DNA from: an uncultured Pelagibacteraceae bacterium
Lineage (GTDB): Bacteria; Pseudomonadota; Alphaproteobacteria; Pelagibacterales; Pelagibacteraceae
Length of the DNA stretch: 64,000 nucleotides
Reading direction: 5' to 3'
NCBI GenBank assembly: GCA_902539445.1
Contig: CACBIY010000001.1
Location: 1 to 64,000, forward strand
Part shown: in pieces, positions 11,595 to 18,644 of the stretch
How positions within the stretch are numbered: position 1 is the first letter of the stretch
Layout: each line of letters starts with the position of its first letter
The notes under the pieces: generated by a model
Told to the model about the DNA's origin: nothing
The model's input: the letters and a program-made list of their open reading frames with translations, nothing else
The model's database searches: none
Made by a program: the position numbers and the translations under genes

Positions 11595-12785
11595 TTACTC
11601 TATAATTTTAGTTACAACTCCAGCGCCTACAGTTCTACCACCCTCTCTAATAGCAAAGTTTAGTTTTTCTGACATTGCAATAGGAGTAATTAATTTAACT
11701 GTAAATTTAGCATCATCACCTGGCATAACCATTTCAGTACCTGCTGGTAATTCAACTTCACCCGTTACATCTGTAGTTCTAAAATAAAATTGTGGTCTAT
11801 ATTTAGTAAAGAAAGGAGTATGTCTGCCACCCTCTTCTTTTTTTAACACATAAGCTTGTGCTTCAAACTTTGTGTGAGGTGTAACTGAACCTGGCTTACA
11901 AAGAACTTGACCTCTCTCGATGTCAGTTCTTTCTACTCCTCTTAAAAGAACACCAACGTTATCACCTGCTTCACCTGAATCCAAAAGCTTTCTAAACATT
12001 TCTACACCAGTACAAACTGATTTTTTTGTTTCCCTGATACCAACTATTTCCAGTTCATCACCAGTTTTTAATACACCAGATTCTACTCTTCCTGTTGCAA
12101 CCGTACCTCTTCCAGAGATAGAAAATACATCTTCTACAGGCATTAAGAAATCCTTATCTTTTGGTCTATCAGGTTGAGGAATAAACTCATCAACATTTTT
12201 CATTAATTCCAAAATTGATTTCTTTCCTATTTCCTCATCTCTTCCCTCAACAGCAGCAAGTGCAGAGCCTTTTGCTATTGGAGTTTTATCACCTGGGAAT
12301 TTATATGATGTTAATAACTCTCTTATTTCCTCTTCAACAAGGTCTATCATTTCTTTATCATCAACTTGATCTACTTTATTTAGGTAAACACAAATTGCAG
12401 GGACACCAACTTGTCTTGCCAAAAGAATATGCTCTCTCGTTTGAGGCATAGGTCCGTCAGCAGCATTTACTACTAAGATAGCACCATCCATCTGTGCTGC
12501 ACCCGTAATCATATTTTTAACATAGTCAGCATGACCTGGGCAGTCTACGTGAGCATAATGTCTTTTTTCGGTTTCATATTCTACGTGAGCAGTAGATATA
12601 GTGATACCTCTCTCCTTTTCTTCTGGAGCTTTATCAATTTGATCATATGCAATAGCTTGTGCACCACCAGTTTCAGATAAAACTTTCGTTATAGCAGCGG
12701 TTAAAGTTGTTTTACCATGATCGACATGACCAATTGTACCAATGTTACAATGTGGTTTATTTCTTACAAATTTTTCTTTCGACAT
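11595..12785 (-). CDS. tuf: Elongation factor Tu
   Basis: Delivers aminoacyl-tRNA to the ribosome as a GTP complex. It has 396 residues with the G1 loop GHVDHGKT (residues 19-26), DCPGHADYV (G3), and NKVD (G4), followed by the two beta-barrel domains. tRNA-Trp lies 9 bp downstream and tRNA-Gly and tRNA-Tyr lie just upstream, so it is probably transcribed as part of a tRNA-tuf-tRNA unit. Only one copy is in this window. Confidence 0.99.
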   Translation of the reverse strand: MSKEKFVRNKPHCNIGTIGHVDHGKTTLTAAITKVLSETGGAQAIAYDQIDKAPEEKERGITISTAHVEYETEKRHYAHVDCPGHADYVKNMITGAAQMDGAILVVNAADGPMPQTREHILLARQVGVPAICVYLNKVDQVDDKEMIDLVEEEIRELLTSYKFPGDKTPIAKGSALAAVEGRDEEIGKKSILELMKNVDEFIPQPDRPKDKDFLMPVEDVFSISGRGTVATGRVESGVLKTGDELEIVGIRETKKSVCTGVEMFRKLLDSGEAGDNVGVLLRGVERTDIERGQVLCKPGSVTPHTKFEAQAYVLKKEEGGRHTPFFTKYRPQFYFRTTDVTGEVELPAGTEMVMPGDDAKFTVKLITPIAMSEKLNFAIREGGRTVGAGVVTKIIE

Positions 12786-12825
12786 TACTTTTTTTCCTCA
12801 CTTTTCAAATTTAATTTTATTTTCT

Positions 12826-12899
12826 TGGAGCGGGTAAAGGGAATCGAACCCTTACATCCAGCTTGGAAGGCTAGCGTTCTACCATTGAACTACACCCGC
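12826..12899 (-). tRNA. tRNA-Gly (anticodon UCC)
   Basis: Acceptor GCGGGTG pairs with TACCCGC; the anticodon loop CTTCCAA gives UCC; the T loop is TTCGATT. CCA is encoded at 12826-12828. It lies between tRNA-Tyr and tuf in the same orientation, matching the tyrT/U-glyT-tuf order known from other proteobacteria. Confidence 0.97.
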
Positions 12900-12944
12900 A
12901 CAACCCCAAGAGTAACACTCCAGTATTGTTTAAAATATATTGAA

Positions 12945-13030
12945 TGGTGGAGGGGGAAAGATTCGAACTTTCGAAGACCGAAGTCAACGGGTTTACAGCC
13001 CGCCCCATTTGACCGCTCTGGAACCCCTCC
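12945..13030 (-). tRNA. tRNA-Tyr (anticodon GUA)
   Basis: Type II tRNA of 86 nt with a long variable arm (TGACTTCGGTCTTCG). Acceptor GGAGGGG pairs with CCCCTCC, the anticodon loop CTGTAAA gives GUA, and the T loop is TTCGAAT. CCA is encoded. It is the first gene of the tRNA-tuf-sec-nus-ribosomal-rpo run. Confidence 0.97.
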
Positions 13031-13078
13031 CTTAGGGGAAGTGTCCCCTTGTTCAATAAAGCTTCAAACAACATGCGT

Positions 13079-13106
13079 TTTATATATTTTATTTATCCAA
13101 ATGCAA
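13079..13106 (-). promoter_or_regulatory. Candidate promoter of the tRNA-Tyr/tRNA-Gly/tuf unit
   Basis: Minus-strand TTGCAT (13101-13106) and TATAAA (13079-13084) are 16 bp apart and end about 48 bp before tRNA-Tyr. This is the only spacer long enough to hold a promoter between rlmB and the tRNAs. The expected leader also contains a short AGGGG/CCCCT stem. Pattern match only. Confidence 0.45.
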
Positions 13107-13160
13107 CACGTGATTTAATAGGAAAATATTCAAAAAAACGTGTAAAACATAGGATTATTT

Positions 13161-13907
13161 ATGAATAAATCATCATTTTTCATTGTTGGCCAACACGCTG
13201 TTATTGAGGCTCTCAAAAATCCAAAAAGAAAGGTGCTGAGAGTTTTTTTAACAGAGGAAAGTAAAAAAAATATACATAGAAAAAGCCCAAACAAAAACCT
13301 TCTAAATGAAGTTAAGGTTTATTTTAAAACTAAAAAAGAACTAGACAAATATAGTACTAAAGAGAATTTGTTACATCAAGGATATGTTGCTGAGATAGAA
13401 CACTTGGAAAAACCAATTCTTAAAGAATTTATAAAAAAAAAAGATAATATCACTTTAGTTTGTTTAGATGGAGTGACTGATCCTAGAAATATTGGTGCTT
13501 TAATAAGAAGTGCAGCATCTTTTAATATCGATGGAATTATTATTAAGGATAGACTTTATCCAAATGAAAGTAAACTAATGTTTAAAGCTTCAAGTGGAGC
13601 AATTGAATATATGAATATTTTTGAGGTATCTAACATTAATTCTACTTTAAAAAACCTTAAGGAAAAAAATTTTTGGGTATATGGTTTTGATGGAAAAAGT
13701 GATAAAGATTTCACAACAATAGATTGGAAAGGAAACAATATTCTTTTATTCGGTTCTGAGGGATTTGGTATGCATCAACATACATCCAAATATGCTGATT
13801 TTTTAGTAAGGATTGACATTGATAGTAAAGTTGAAAGCTTAAATATCTCAAATAGTGCTGCCATTGTATTTCATCACTTAAGTTATTTAAAAAAAAGAGT
13901 TGATTAA
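13161..13907 (+). CDS. rlmB: 23S rRNA (guanosine-2'-O-)-methyltransferase RlmB-type, SpoU/TrmH family
   Basis: 248 residues. An N-terminal substrate-binding domain (FFIVGQHAVIEAL) is followed by the knotted SPOUT methylase with the three family motifs: VTDPRNIGALIRSA (near 105), LLFGSEGFGM (near 195) and LNISNSAAIVFHH (near 226). The bacterial orthologue 2'-O-methylates G2251 in the 23S P loop; members of the family also modify tRNA, so the exact target is inferred. It is divergent from tRNA-Tyr and followed by tRNA-Thr on the same strand. Confidence 0.9.
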   Translation: MNKSSFFIVGQHAVIEALKNPKRKVLRVFLTEESKKNIHRKSPNKNLLNEVKVYFKTKKELDKYSTKENLLHQGYVAEIEHLEKPILKEFIKKKDNITLVCLDGVTDPRNIGALIRSAASFNIDGIIIKDRLYPNESKLMFKASSGAIEYMNIFEVSNINSTLKNLKEKNFWVYGFDGKSDKDFTTIDWKGNNILLFGSEGFGMHQHTSKYADFLVRIDIDSKVESLNISNSAAIVFHHLSYLKKRVD

Positions 13908-13936
13908 TTAAAAAATTATTAATAATTATTGCGCAT

Positions 13937-14012
13937 GCCCTTGTAGCTCAGCTGGTAGAGCAATTGATTTGTAATCAATAGGTCCGCGGTTCGAATCCGT
14001 GCGGGGGCACCA
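13937..14012 (+). tRNA. tRNA-Thr (anticodon UGU)
   Basis: Acceptor GCCCTTG pairs with CGGGGGC with tolerated G-U pairing, D arm GCTCAGCTGGTAGAGC, anticodon loop TTTGTAA in an ATTGA/TCAAT stem, T loop TTCGAAT, and encoded CCA at 14010-14012. It is downstream of rlmB on the same strand and convergent with the glycosyltransferase gene that follows. Confidence 0.97.
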
Positions 14013-14018
14013 TAATAA

Positions 14019-15410
14019 TTATCTTTCATATAAATTTGAATGAATGAGTCTGGTTTTTATTCTATCAATTATTTTAAAATTATTTTTTATCTTTGTTTTG
14101 CAATCAAAATATACCTCTGGCATGTAACATAAAAACCAAAAACTATTAATATTATCTTCTAAATTATTAAAATGATAGAAATTTAATTCTTTTTGAATAT
14201 CTGGTTGAATATTTGACAAATAATTCATTATGAAAATCGAGGTTCCTCTTGGATTATATAAAACAATATTATTATTTTTTTTTTTTATTTCGTTAAAAAC
14301 AAAATTAAACTCTGGTTTAGTTTTTGGTCTTTCAAAAATTTCTATTAAATGATTTCCTACTGTCAATAAAATTAACAATGAAATTAATGTTCTTCTTAAG
14401 TTGAGATTTTTTAACTCGGTGAGCAAACAAGATATCAATATCAATATTGGTATTAAAATAAAAATAATATATCGATCATGTAAAACTGGGGTTTTCAAAA
14501 TTCCATAAATTAGGGGTATTAAATAGGAAAAAAGTATTAAAATTAATAAGAATAGATAGTTATTGTTTTCTAAAAATATTTTTTTCCTATTTTTAATAAC
14601 TAAAAATAATAATAATAGTAGATAGAAATATCCCATAATTTTGGATCCAAAAAATCTTGGAAAATATAATCCATCTATAATATTAGTTATATCTGATGAG
14701 AGCATGTAGTTTTCAAAAGAAATCTGAAACAAAATATAATTATGATTTAATAATAAATAAAAAACACAAATAAATGGGGCAGAAATATAAAATGGAATGT
14801 ACTTATCTTTTGAAAAAAAGTATTTATAACAAATAAAAAAAATCTGCGCAAAAAAAATAATTAAAGAAAATGGATTTACAGAATAGTTAGTTACTGAAAA
14901 AATAATAAAAAAAAATGTATTCTTTTTATTATTTTTGTTTTTACTTAATACTTTAAAAAAAAAATAGATATTTAAGGCACTAGTTATTAACAATAGTGAA
15001 TATGGTCTAACTTCTTGTGAATATTTTATTATATAAATACTTATACAAGCAAGAAAGGTTGTTAATAAAAATGTATTATCTTTTTTAACCTGATATGTAA
15101 TGGGGCCAATAATTATTAAAAATAAAGATCCAAATAATAAAGGTAAATATCTTGCAATTTCAGGATTATAACCGAAAATATTTAAAAAATATTTCAAAAT
15201 TAAATTAAAAAGTACTGGATTATGATAGTCATAGTTTTTATGTCTCTGAAATGTTTCATCCCATGATAATTCTGGATCAGAAATCCAAAATGATAACATC
15301 TCATCTAACCAAAAATCCTCAAAATTAATTTGATATAAAATTGTAAGAAATCCAATTAAAATAAAAAAAAAATATAAAAAATTCTCTTTAAATTTAAGTT
15401 GCTTAAGCAT
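14019..15410 (-). CDS. Membrane glycosyltransferase, GT39/ArnT (PMT_2)-like
   Basis: 463 residues with about 10-12 predicted membrane helices. After the first helix comes a periplasmic loop with FWLDEMLSFW, the acidic motif expected of polyprenyl-phosphate-sugar-dependent GT-C enzymes, then HNPVLFNLILKYFLNIFG, also typical of the PMT_2 group. Such enzymes transfer a sugar from a lipid carrier to lipid A, a glycan or a protein; the substrate is not determinable here. The ATG at 15410 is preferred over the TTG one codon upstream. It may work with the surface-glycan genes at 17.3-23.2 kb. Confidence 0.75.
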   Translation of the reverse strand: MLKQLKFKENFLYFFFILIGFLTILYQINFEDFWLDEMLSFWISDPELSWDETFQRHKNYDYHNPVLFNLILKYFLNIFGYNPEIARYLPLLFGSLFLIIIGPITYQVKKDNTFLLTTFLACISIYIIKYSQEVRPYSLLLITSALNIYFFFKVLSKNKNNKKNTFFFIIFSVTNYSVNPFSLIIFFAQIFFICYKYFFSKDKYIPFYISAPFICVFYLLLNHNYILFQISFENYMLSSDITNIIDGLYFPRFFGSKIMGYFYLLLLLFLVIKNRKKIFLENNNYLFLLILILFSYLIPLIYGILKTPVLHDRYIIFILIPILILISCLLTELKNLNLRRTLISLLILLTVGNHLIEIFERPKTKPEFNFVFNEIKKKNNNIVLYNPRGTSIFIMNYLSNIQPDIQKELNFYHFNNLEDNINSFWFLCYMPEVYFDCKTKIKNNFKIIDRIKTRLIHSNLYER

Positions 15411-15421
15411 CAAATAGATTT

Positions 15422-16192
15422 TTAAAAAGTTTCTCTTCTTAATTGTTCAATTTTAATTTTTTTTTGAAGACTTTTATTTTTATTATACATTAGATTAAAT
15501 TTTATACTGTGGTTAGTTTTAACTATAACATTTTTAGCATTTCTAACTTCTATATTGTCAGCAACAGCACTTATTGGTCTTTTTTTGGGATTTAAATTTT
15601 TAATAATAATTTTTGATTTATGACTTACTATTTTTCCTTTCCACCTTCTAGGTCTAAATGGACTTATTGGAGAAATAGATAACTTTTTTGAGTTTAAACT
15701 TAGTATTGGCCCATGTACTGACAAATTATAAGCAGTGCTTCCAGCTGGTGTTGAAACAAGGACACCATCAGAGACTAGTCTTTTTATGACTTGTTTAGAA
15801 CCATGATTTATTGACAGTGAGGCTGCTTGCCTGCTCTGTCTTAAGATTGAAACTTCATTAATTGCCAAATATTTTCTAATTTGATTTTTGTTATTTTTAA
15901 CAGTCATTTCTAAGGGAGAAATAGAAATAACATTGGATTTGTATAAATTTTTAATTATTGTTTTTGAAGAAAATTTATTCATCAAAAAACCATAATTTCC
16001 AGAATTTATTCCATAAAAGAATTTTTTTGATTTTTTATTTTTTTTTAATGTCTTAAGCATAAATCCGTCACCACCTATAACTATCGTAATATTAGATTTT
16101 AGATTTTTAGACTTGGTTAATATTTTAACTACAGAATTCTTTATTTTTTGTGATTTTAAATTTTTATCAGAAATAATTTGTATATTCTTCAT
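15422..16192 (-). CDS. nadK: NAD kinase
   Basis: ATP-dependent phosphorylation of NAD to NADP. It has 256 residues with the GGDG motif at 40-43 (GGDGF), GINSGNYGFLMN, and the second conserved block SDGVLVSTPAGSTAYNLSVHGP near 140-160. Its length is typical of compact alphaproteobacterial NAD kinases. The gene lies between the GT39-like gene and tRNA-Leu on the same strand. Confidence 0.93.
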   Translation of the reverse strand: MKNIQIISDKNLKSQKIKNSVVKILTKSKNLKSNITIVIGGDGFMLKTLKKNKKSKKFFYGINSGNYGFLMNKFSSKTIIKNLYKSNVISISPLEMTVKNNKNQIRKYLAINEVSILRQSRQAASLSINHGSKQVIKRLVSDGVLVSTPAGSTAYNLSVHGPILSLNSKKLSISPISPFRPRRWKGKIVSHKSKIIIKNLNPKKRPISAVADNIEVRNAKNVIVKTNHSIKFNLMYNKNKSLQKKIKIEQLRRETF

Positions 16193-16196
16193 TTAA

Positions 16197-16282
16197 TGGT
16201 GCCCTCGGCCAGACTCGAACTGGCACTCCGCAAGCGGCAAGGATTTTAAGTCCTTTGTGTCTACCAATTTCACCACGAGGGC
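16197..16282 (-). tRNA. tRNA-Leu (anticodon UAA)
   Basis: Type II tRNA of 86 nt: acceptor GCCCTCG/CGAGGGC, anticodon loop CTTAAAA (UAA), long variable arm with GCCGCTTGCGG, T loop TTCGAGT, encoded CCA at 16197-16199. From its anticodon loop through about 65 bp upstream of its 5' end, this sequence is repeated at 17219-17322, making it the anchor of the 975-bp unit described in the findings. Confidence 0.97.
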
Positions 16283-16347
16283 ATTAATGAATTTCATGAG
16301 TGTTTATGCTAATATTTATAATTGAACAAGTGGAATAAGTAAAATTT
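16244..16347. repeat. Direct repeat, copy A (tRNA-Leu 5' half plus upstream flank)
   Basis: Matches 17219-17322 at an offset of 975 bp. The first 68 bp (16244-16311) are identical; over 104 bp I count three differences (16312, 16331, 16332). It begins in the tRNA-Leu anticodon loop and extends past the 5' end of the gene into the AT-rich upstream region. Confidence 0.95.
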
Positions 16348-16367
16348 ATTCAATCTTATATTTCTAT

Positions 16368-16386
16368 GTGCTGGTCTTGTACTGGT
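16368..16386. repeat. Tandem octamer pair GTGCTGGT/GTACTGGT, 11-bp period
   Basis: GTGCTGGT at 16368-16375 and GTACTGGT at 16379-16386 are separated by three bases, so they repeat at one helical turn. The same design occurs at 17073-17091 on the other side of the beta-barrel gene. Helically phased short direct repeats near a tRNA junction resemble arm-type binding sites of tyrosine recombinases, but could also be regulator sites. Confidence 0.8.
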
Positions 16387-16443
16387 TATCCTATGAAATC
16401 CTGCGTATATTTTTAAGGAATAGTTATCTAATTAAAAAATAAT

Positions 16444-17028
16444 TTAAAATTGAATTGCGTATCTTAGAGTTAGTGCAGAAATATCACCATCTTCTATTTT
16501 ATAATATTCATAGCCAAATTCCATCTGCTCAGATCCAAGACCAATACCAAAAAATGGGTCTGTACCCGAACCTAGCGCATCTTTTGAGCTACCTAAACTA
16601 GCTTTAACTGTTGATGAAAAATCCCAACTGTGCATACCACCTTTAACATAAAAGCCTTCTTGACTAAATTTTACCGCACCAGTTACACCATCGCCCGTTA
16701 TATCTGTTGTTACACTTTCAGTTGGTCCTGTTAATTTGGTGTTTATTGTTAAAGTTCCATAATTTACATAACCACCTTCAATAGAAAAATTTGGAGCAAT
16801 TTGAGCACCAAAACCAATATCAAATCCTACACCTGTATTGTCAGTGGAACTCGTAGATGAACTAAAACCTAGAGCAACTAATGATGTATTAATTTCTTGA
16901 AGATCACTTGTTTCAATTCCATAATTAAATATTTTAGCCCCACCATACATGTATGTTTCAGCTGAATAAGCTTTAATTTGAGTTGATAAAATTATAAATG
17001 TGAAAACAAGAAATTTTTTTAAATTCAT
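16444..17028 (-). CDS. Outer-membrane beta-barrel protein, OmpA/OmpW-like porin fold
   Basis: 194 residues. A signal peptide (residues 1-23, cleavage after AYSA) is followed by alternating amphipathic strands typical of an eight-stranded barrel: YMYGGAKIF, GVGFDIGFGAQI, FSIEGGYVNYG, EGFYVKGGMHSWDF, PFFGIGLG, MEFGYEYYKI. The C-terminus is LTLRYAIQF, the terminal-aromatic signature recognised by the BAM machinery. Function is unknown; such small barrels serve as adhesins, minor channels or phage receptors. It is the only gene between the two tRNA-Leu copies, and both flanks are unusually long for this genome. Confidence 0.85.
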   Translation of the reverse strand: MNLKKFLVFTFIILSTQIKAYSAETYMYGGAKIFNYGIETSDLQEINTSLVALGFSSSTSSTDNTGVGFDIGFGAQIAPNFSIEGGYVNYGTLTINTKLTGPTESVTTDITGDGVTGAVKFSQEGFYVKGGMHSWDFSSTVKASLGSSKDALGSGTDPFFGIGLGSEQMEFGYEYYKIEDGDISALTLRYAIQF

Positions 17029-17072
17029 AATTAATTATTCTCATAATTAATGATTTAAGTCTATCAAAAAAT

Positions 17073-17091
17073 GTGCTGGTTTTGTGCTGGT
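17073..17091. repeat. Tandem octamer pair GTGCTGGT x2, 11-bp period
   Basis: GTGCTGGT at 17073-17080 and 17084-17091, separated by TTT. Same orientation and spacing as the pair at 16368-16386. It also sits 45-63 bp upstream of the beta-barrel start codon, so an alternative role as a binding site for a regulator of that gene is possible. Confidence 0.8.
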
Positions 17092-17171
17092 TTTTACAAA
17101 TTAATTAACACTTATTTTCTAATCTAAATTGAAAGTTAAATTAAAGTTAAATGATTTTATGGGATGTTTTA

Positions 17172-17195
17172 GACTACCTTGGACTACTATGGACT
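17172..17195. repeat. Three GACT(AC) units at 10-bp period
   Basis: GACTACCTTG, GACTACTATG and GACTGAC begin at 17172, 17182 and 17192. Their phasing of one helical turn, immediately next to the tRNA-Leu remnant, again suggests a protein-binding array. Confidence 0.6.
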
Positions 17196-17210
17196 GACTT
17201 TAACTTCTAT

Positions 17211-17257
17211 CCCTCGGCTTTTAAGTCCTTTGTGTCTACCAATTTCACCACGAGGGC
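17211..17257 (-). pseudogene. tRNA-Leu(UAA) remnant with internal deletion
   Basis: On the minus strand, 17257 to 17219 is identical to the 5' half of the intact tRNA-Leu, from the acceptor through the D arm to the anticodon loop. It is followed directly by GCCGAGGG (17218-17211), which matches the 3' acceptor region of the intact gene (16209-16202). The 34 nt between (3' anticodon stem, variable arm, T arm) are absent, and there is no CCA. It cannot fold as a normal tRNA. Confidence 0.8.
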
Positions 17258-17322
17258 ATTAATGAATTTCATGAGTGTTTATGCTATTATTTATAATTGA
17301 ACAAGATGAATAAGTAAAATTT
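17219..17322. repeat. Direct repeat, copy B (tRNA-Leu 5' half plus upstream flank)
   Basis: Second copy of 16244-16347. Because the tRNA promoter region is included, transcription started here would run leftwards (minus strand) through the remnant towards the beta-barrel gene. Confidence 0.95.
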
Positions 17323-17347
17323 TTTTATCTCTTTAGAAATGTTGAAG

Positions 17348-18574
17348 CTAAGATATTATCTTTAGTTTAGGTAAAGGAAATATTAGTTTTGTACCAGAAT
17401 TTCTCATTTTGGTTTCTCTTTGCACGATTTCATTTTTAAAATGCCATGGTAAAACAAAATAATAATTAGGTTTTAGCTGTCTTGATTTTTTCTCTGATAT
17501 TATCTGAATGTATGTACCTGGAGTGAATTTATTGTATTTAAGTGGATTTCGCTCAGCAATATAATTTAAATGTTTCCTATTAATACCAAAATATTGAAGT
17601 AAAACATTTCCTTTAGTCGACGCTCCGTAGCCATGAACTGTCTTTTGAGTTTTTACAATCTTATTTAAAAGATACATTATTTTCTTTTTTATAAGATTAA
17701 TTTGCTTAAAAAATCTTAAAAAAGTCTCTTTTTTTTCTAGTCGAAATTTTTTCTCTTCCTTTAAAATTTTTGAAATTTTTTTAACTTTTGTATTATATTT
17801 TGAATTATCGTGTGTAATAAAATATCTGGTGCTTCCGCCATTTATCTTGCTATTTTTAATATCAAACACTCTAAGTTTATTCTTTTTCATCAATTCGATA
17901 ATTATCTTAGAAGAATAATATTCTAGGTGTTCGTGACAGATAGTATCAAATAACGAATACTTCAATATTGATAAAAGATCAGCGTGTTCTAAAATAAAAA
18001 CTCCATCATCATGTAAAATTTTTTTAACATCTTTTATAAAAGAATTTGGATCTTTTAGATCATAAAACATTGAAAGAGCTGTAATAATTTTATATTTTTT
18101 ATCTAAATTATATTTTCTTAAATTTTTGATAGAAAAAAAATTAGAAATCTTATAGTTCACTTTTTTATAAAATTTCTTATATTTATTCACTAATGGATCA
18201 ATACCAACAGTAATAAATTTATTTCCATAATTATTTAATAAAGTTCCATCATTACTTGCTATATCTAAAATATAATCTTTTTGTTTAGGTTTTGACATTT
18301 TTATAGCTTCCTTAGCAACTAATTTTACATGATTGCTCATAGTTGAATTAATTCCTGTCCTATAACCATAATCTTTACCATATAAAAAATTTGGATTAAA
18401 ATTTCTGTCTAGTTGAACAAGTTTACATTTATTGCATAATATTAAATTAATATAATCTTTCGCGACTTTATGATTTAAAGAATTTGGAAATTTTCCAGTA
18501 AAAGATTGTTTTCCCAAACTAAAAAGTTTTGAAAATTTTTTGGAAGAGCATATTCTACATTTATTAATTTTCAT
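17348..18574 (-). CDS. Class I SAM-dependent C-methyltransferase of the sugar (NDP-hexose) type
   Basis: 408 residues in the three-part layout of this family. There is an N-terminal zinc-binding domain (C6xxC9 and C47xxC50), a central Rossmann methyltransferase with ILDIASNDGTLL near residue 105, and a C-terminal domain with VHGYGASTKGNVLLQYF, as in deoxysugar C-methyltransferases. The likely role is methylation of a nucleotide sugar or surface-glycan residue. It is the first gene on the far side of the tRNA-Leu remnant, co-oriented with the FkbM, GT2 and membrane genes. Confidence 0.75.
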   Translation of the reverse strand: MKINKCRICSSKKFSKLFSLGKQSFTGKFPNSLNHKVAKDYINLILCNKCKLVQLDRNFNPNFLYGKDYGYRTGINSTMSNHVKLVAKEAIKMSKPKQKDYILDIASNDGTLLNNYGNKFITVGIDPLVNKYKKFYKKVNYKISNFFSIKNLRKYNLDKKYKIITALSMFYDLKDPNSFIKDVKKILHDDGVFILEHADLLSILKYSLFDTICHEHLEYYSSKIIIELMKKNKLRVFDIKNSKINGGSTRYFITHDNSKYNTKVKKISKILKEEKKFRLEKKETFLRFFKQINLIKKKIMYLLNKIVKTQKTVHGYGASTKGNVLLQYFGINRKHLNYIAERNPLKYNKFTPGTYIQIISEKKSRQLKPNYYFVLPWHFKNEIVQRETKMRNSGTKLIFPLPKLKIIS

Positions 18575-18644
18575 AAGATATTAGTTTATAGTTCTTTACC
18601 TTAAAATGTAAATAACAGCTTTCAATCAATAAATAGAACAATTT

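Larger units (their letters stand above)
17029..17347. other. Long non-coding stretch upstream of the beta-barrel gene
   Basis: About 320 bp without a convincing gene, the longest in the window. From left to right it holds a repeated TCATAATTAA (17025-17034 and 17041-17050), the GTGCTGGT pair, three GACT-type units at a 10-bp period (17172, 17182, 17192), the tRNA-Leu remnant (17211-17257) and the conserved upstream flank of that tRNA (to 17322). Confidence 0.85.

Noticed and set aside
12717-13118. 133-residue open frame overlapping tuf, tRNA-Gly and tRNA-Tyr, and a 67-residue frame on the other strand (12871-13074)
   Set aside because: Both run through two well-formed tRNA genes; their sequences are translated tRNA. 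No independent coding signal.
17211-17257. A functional second tRNA-Leu
   Set aside because: The T arm, variable arm, 3' anticodon stem and CCA are missing, so it is listed as a remnant.
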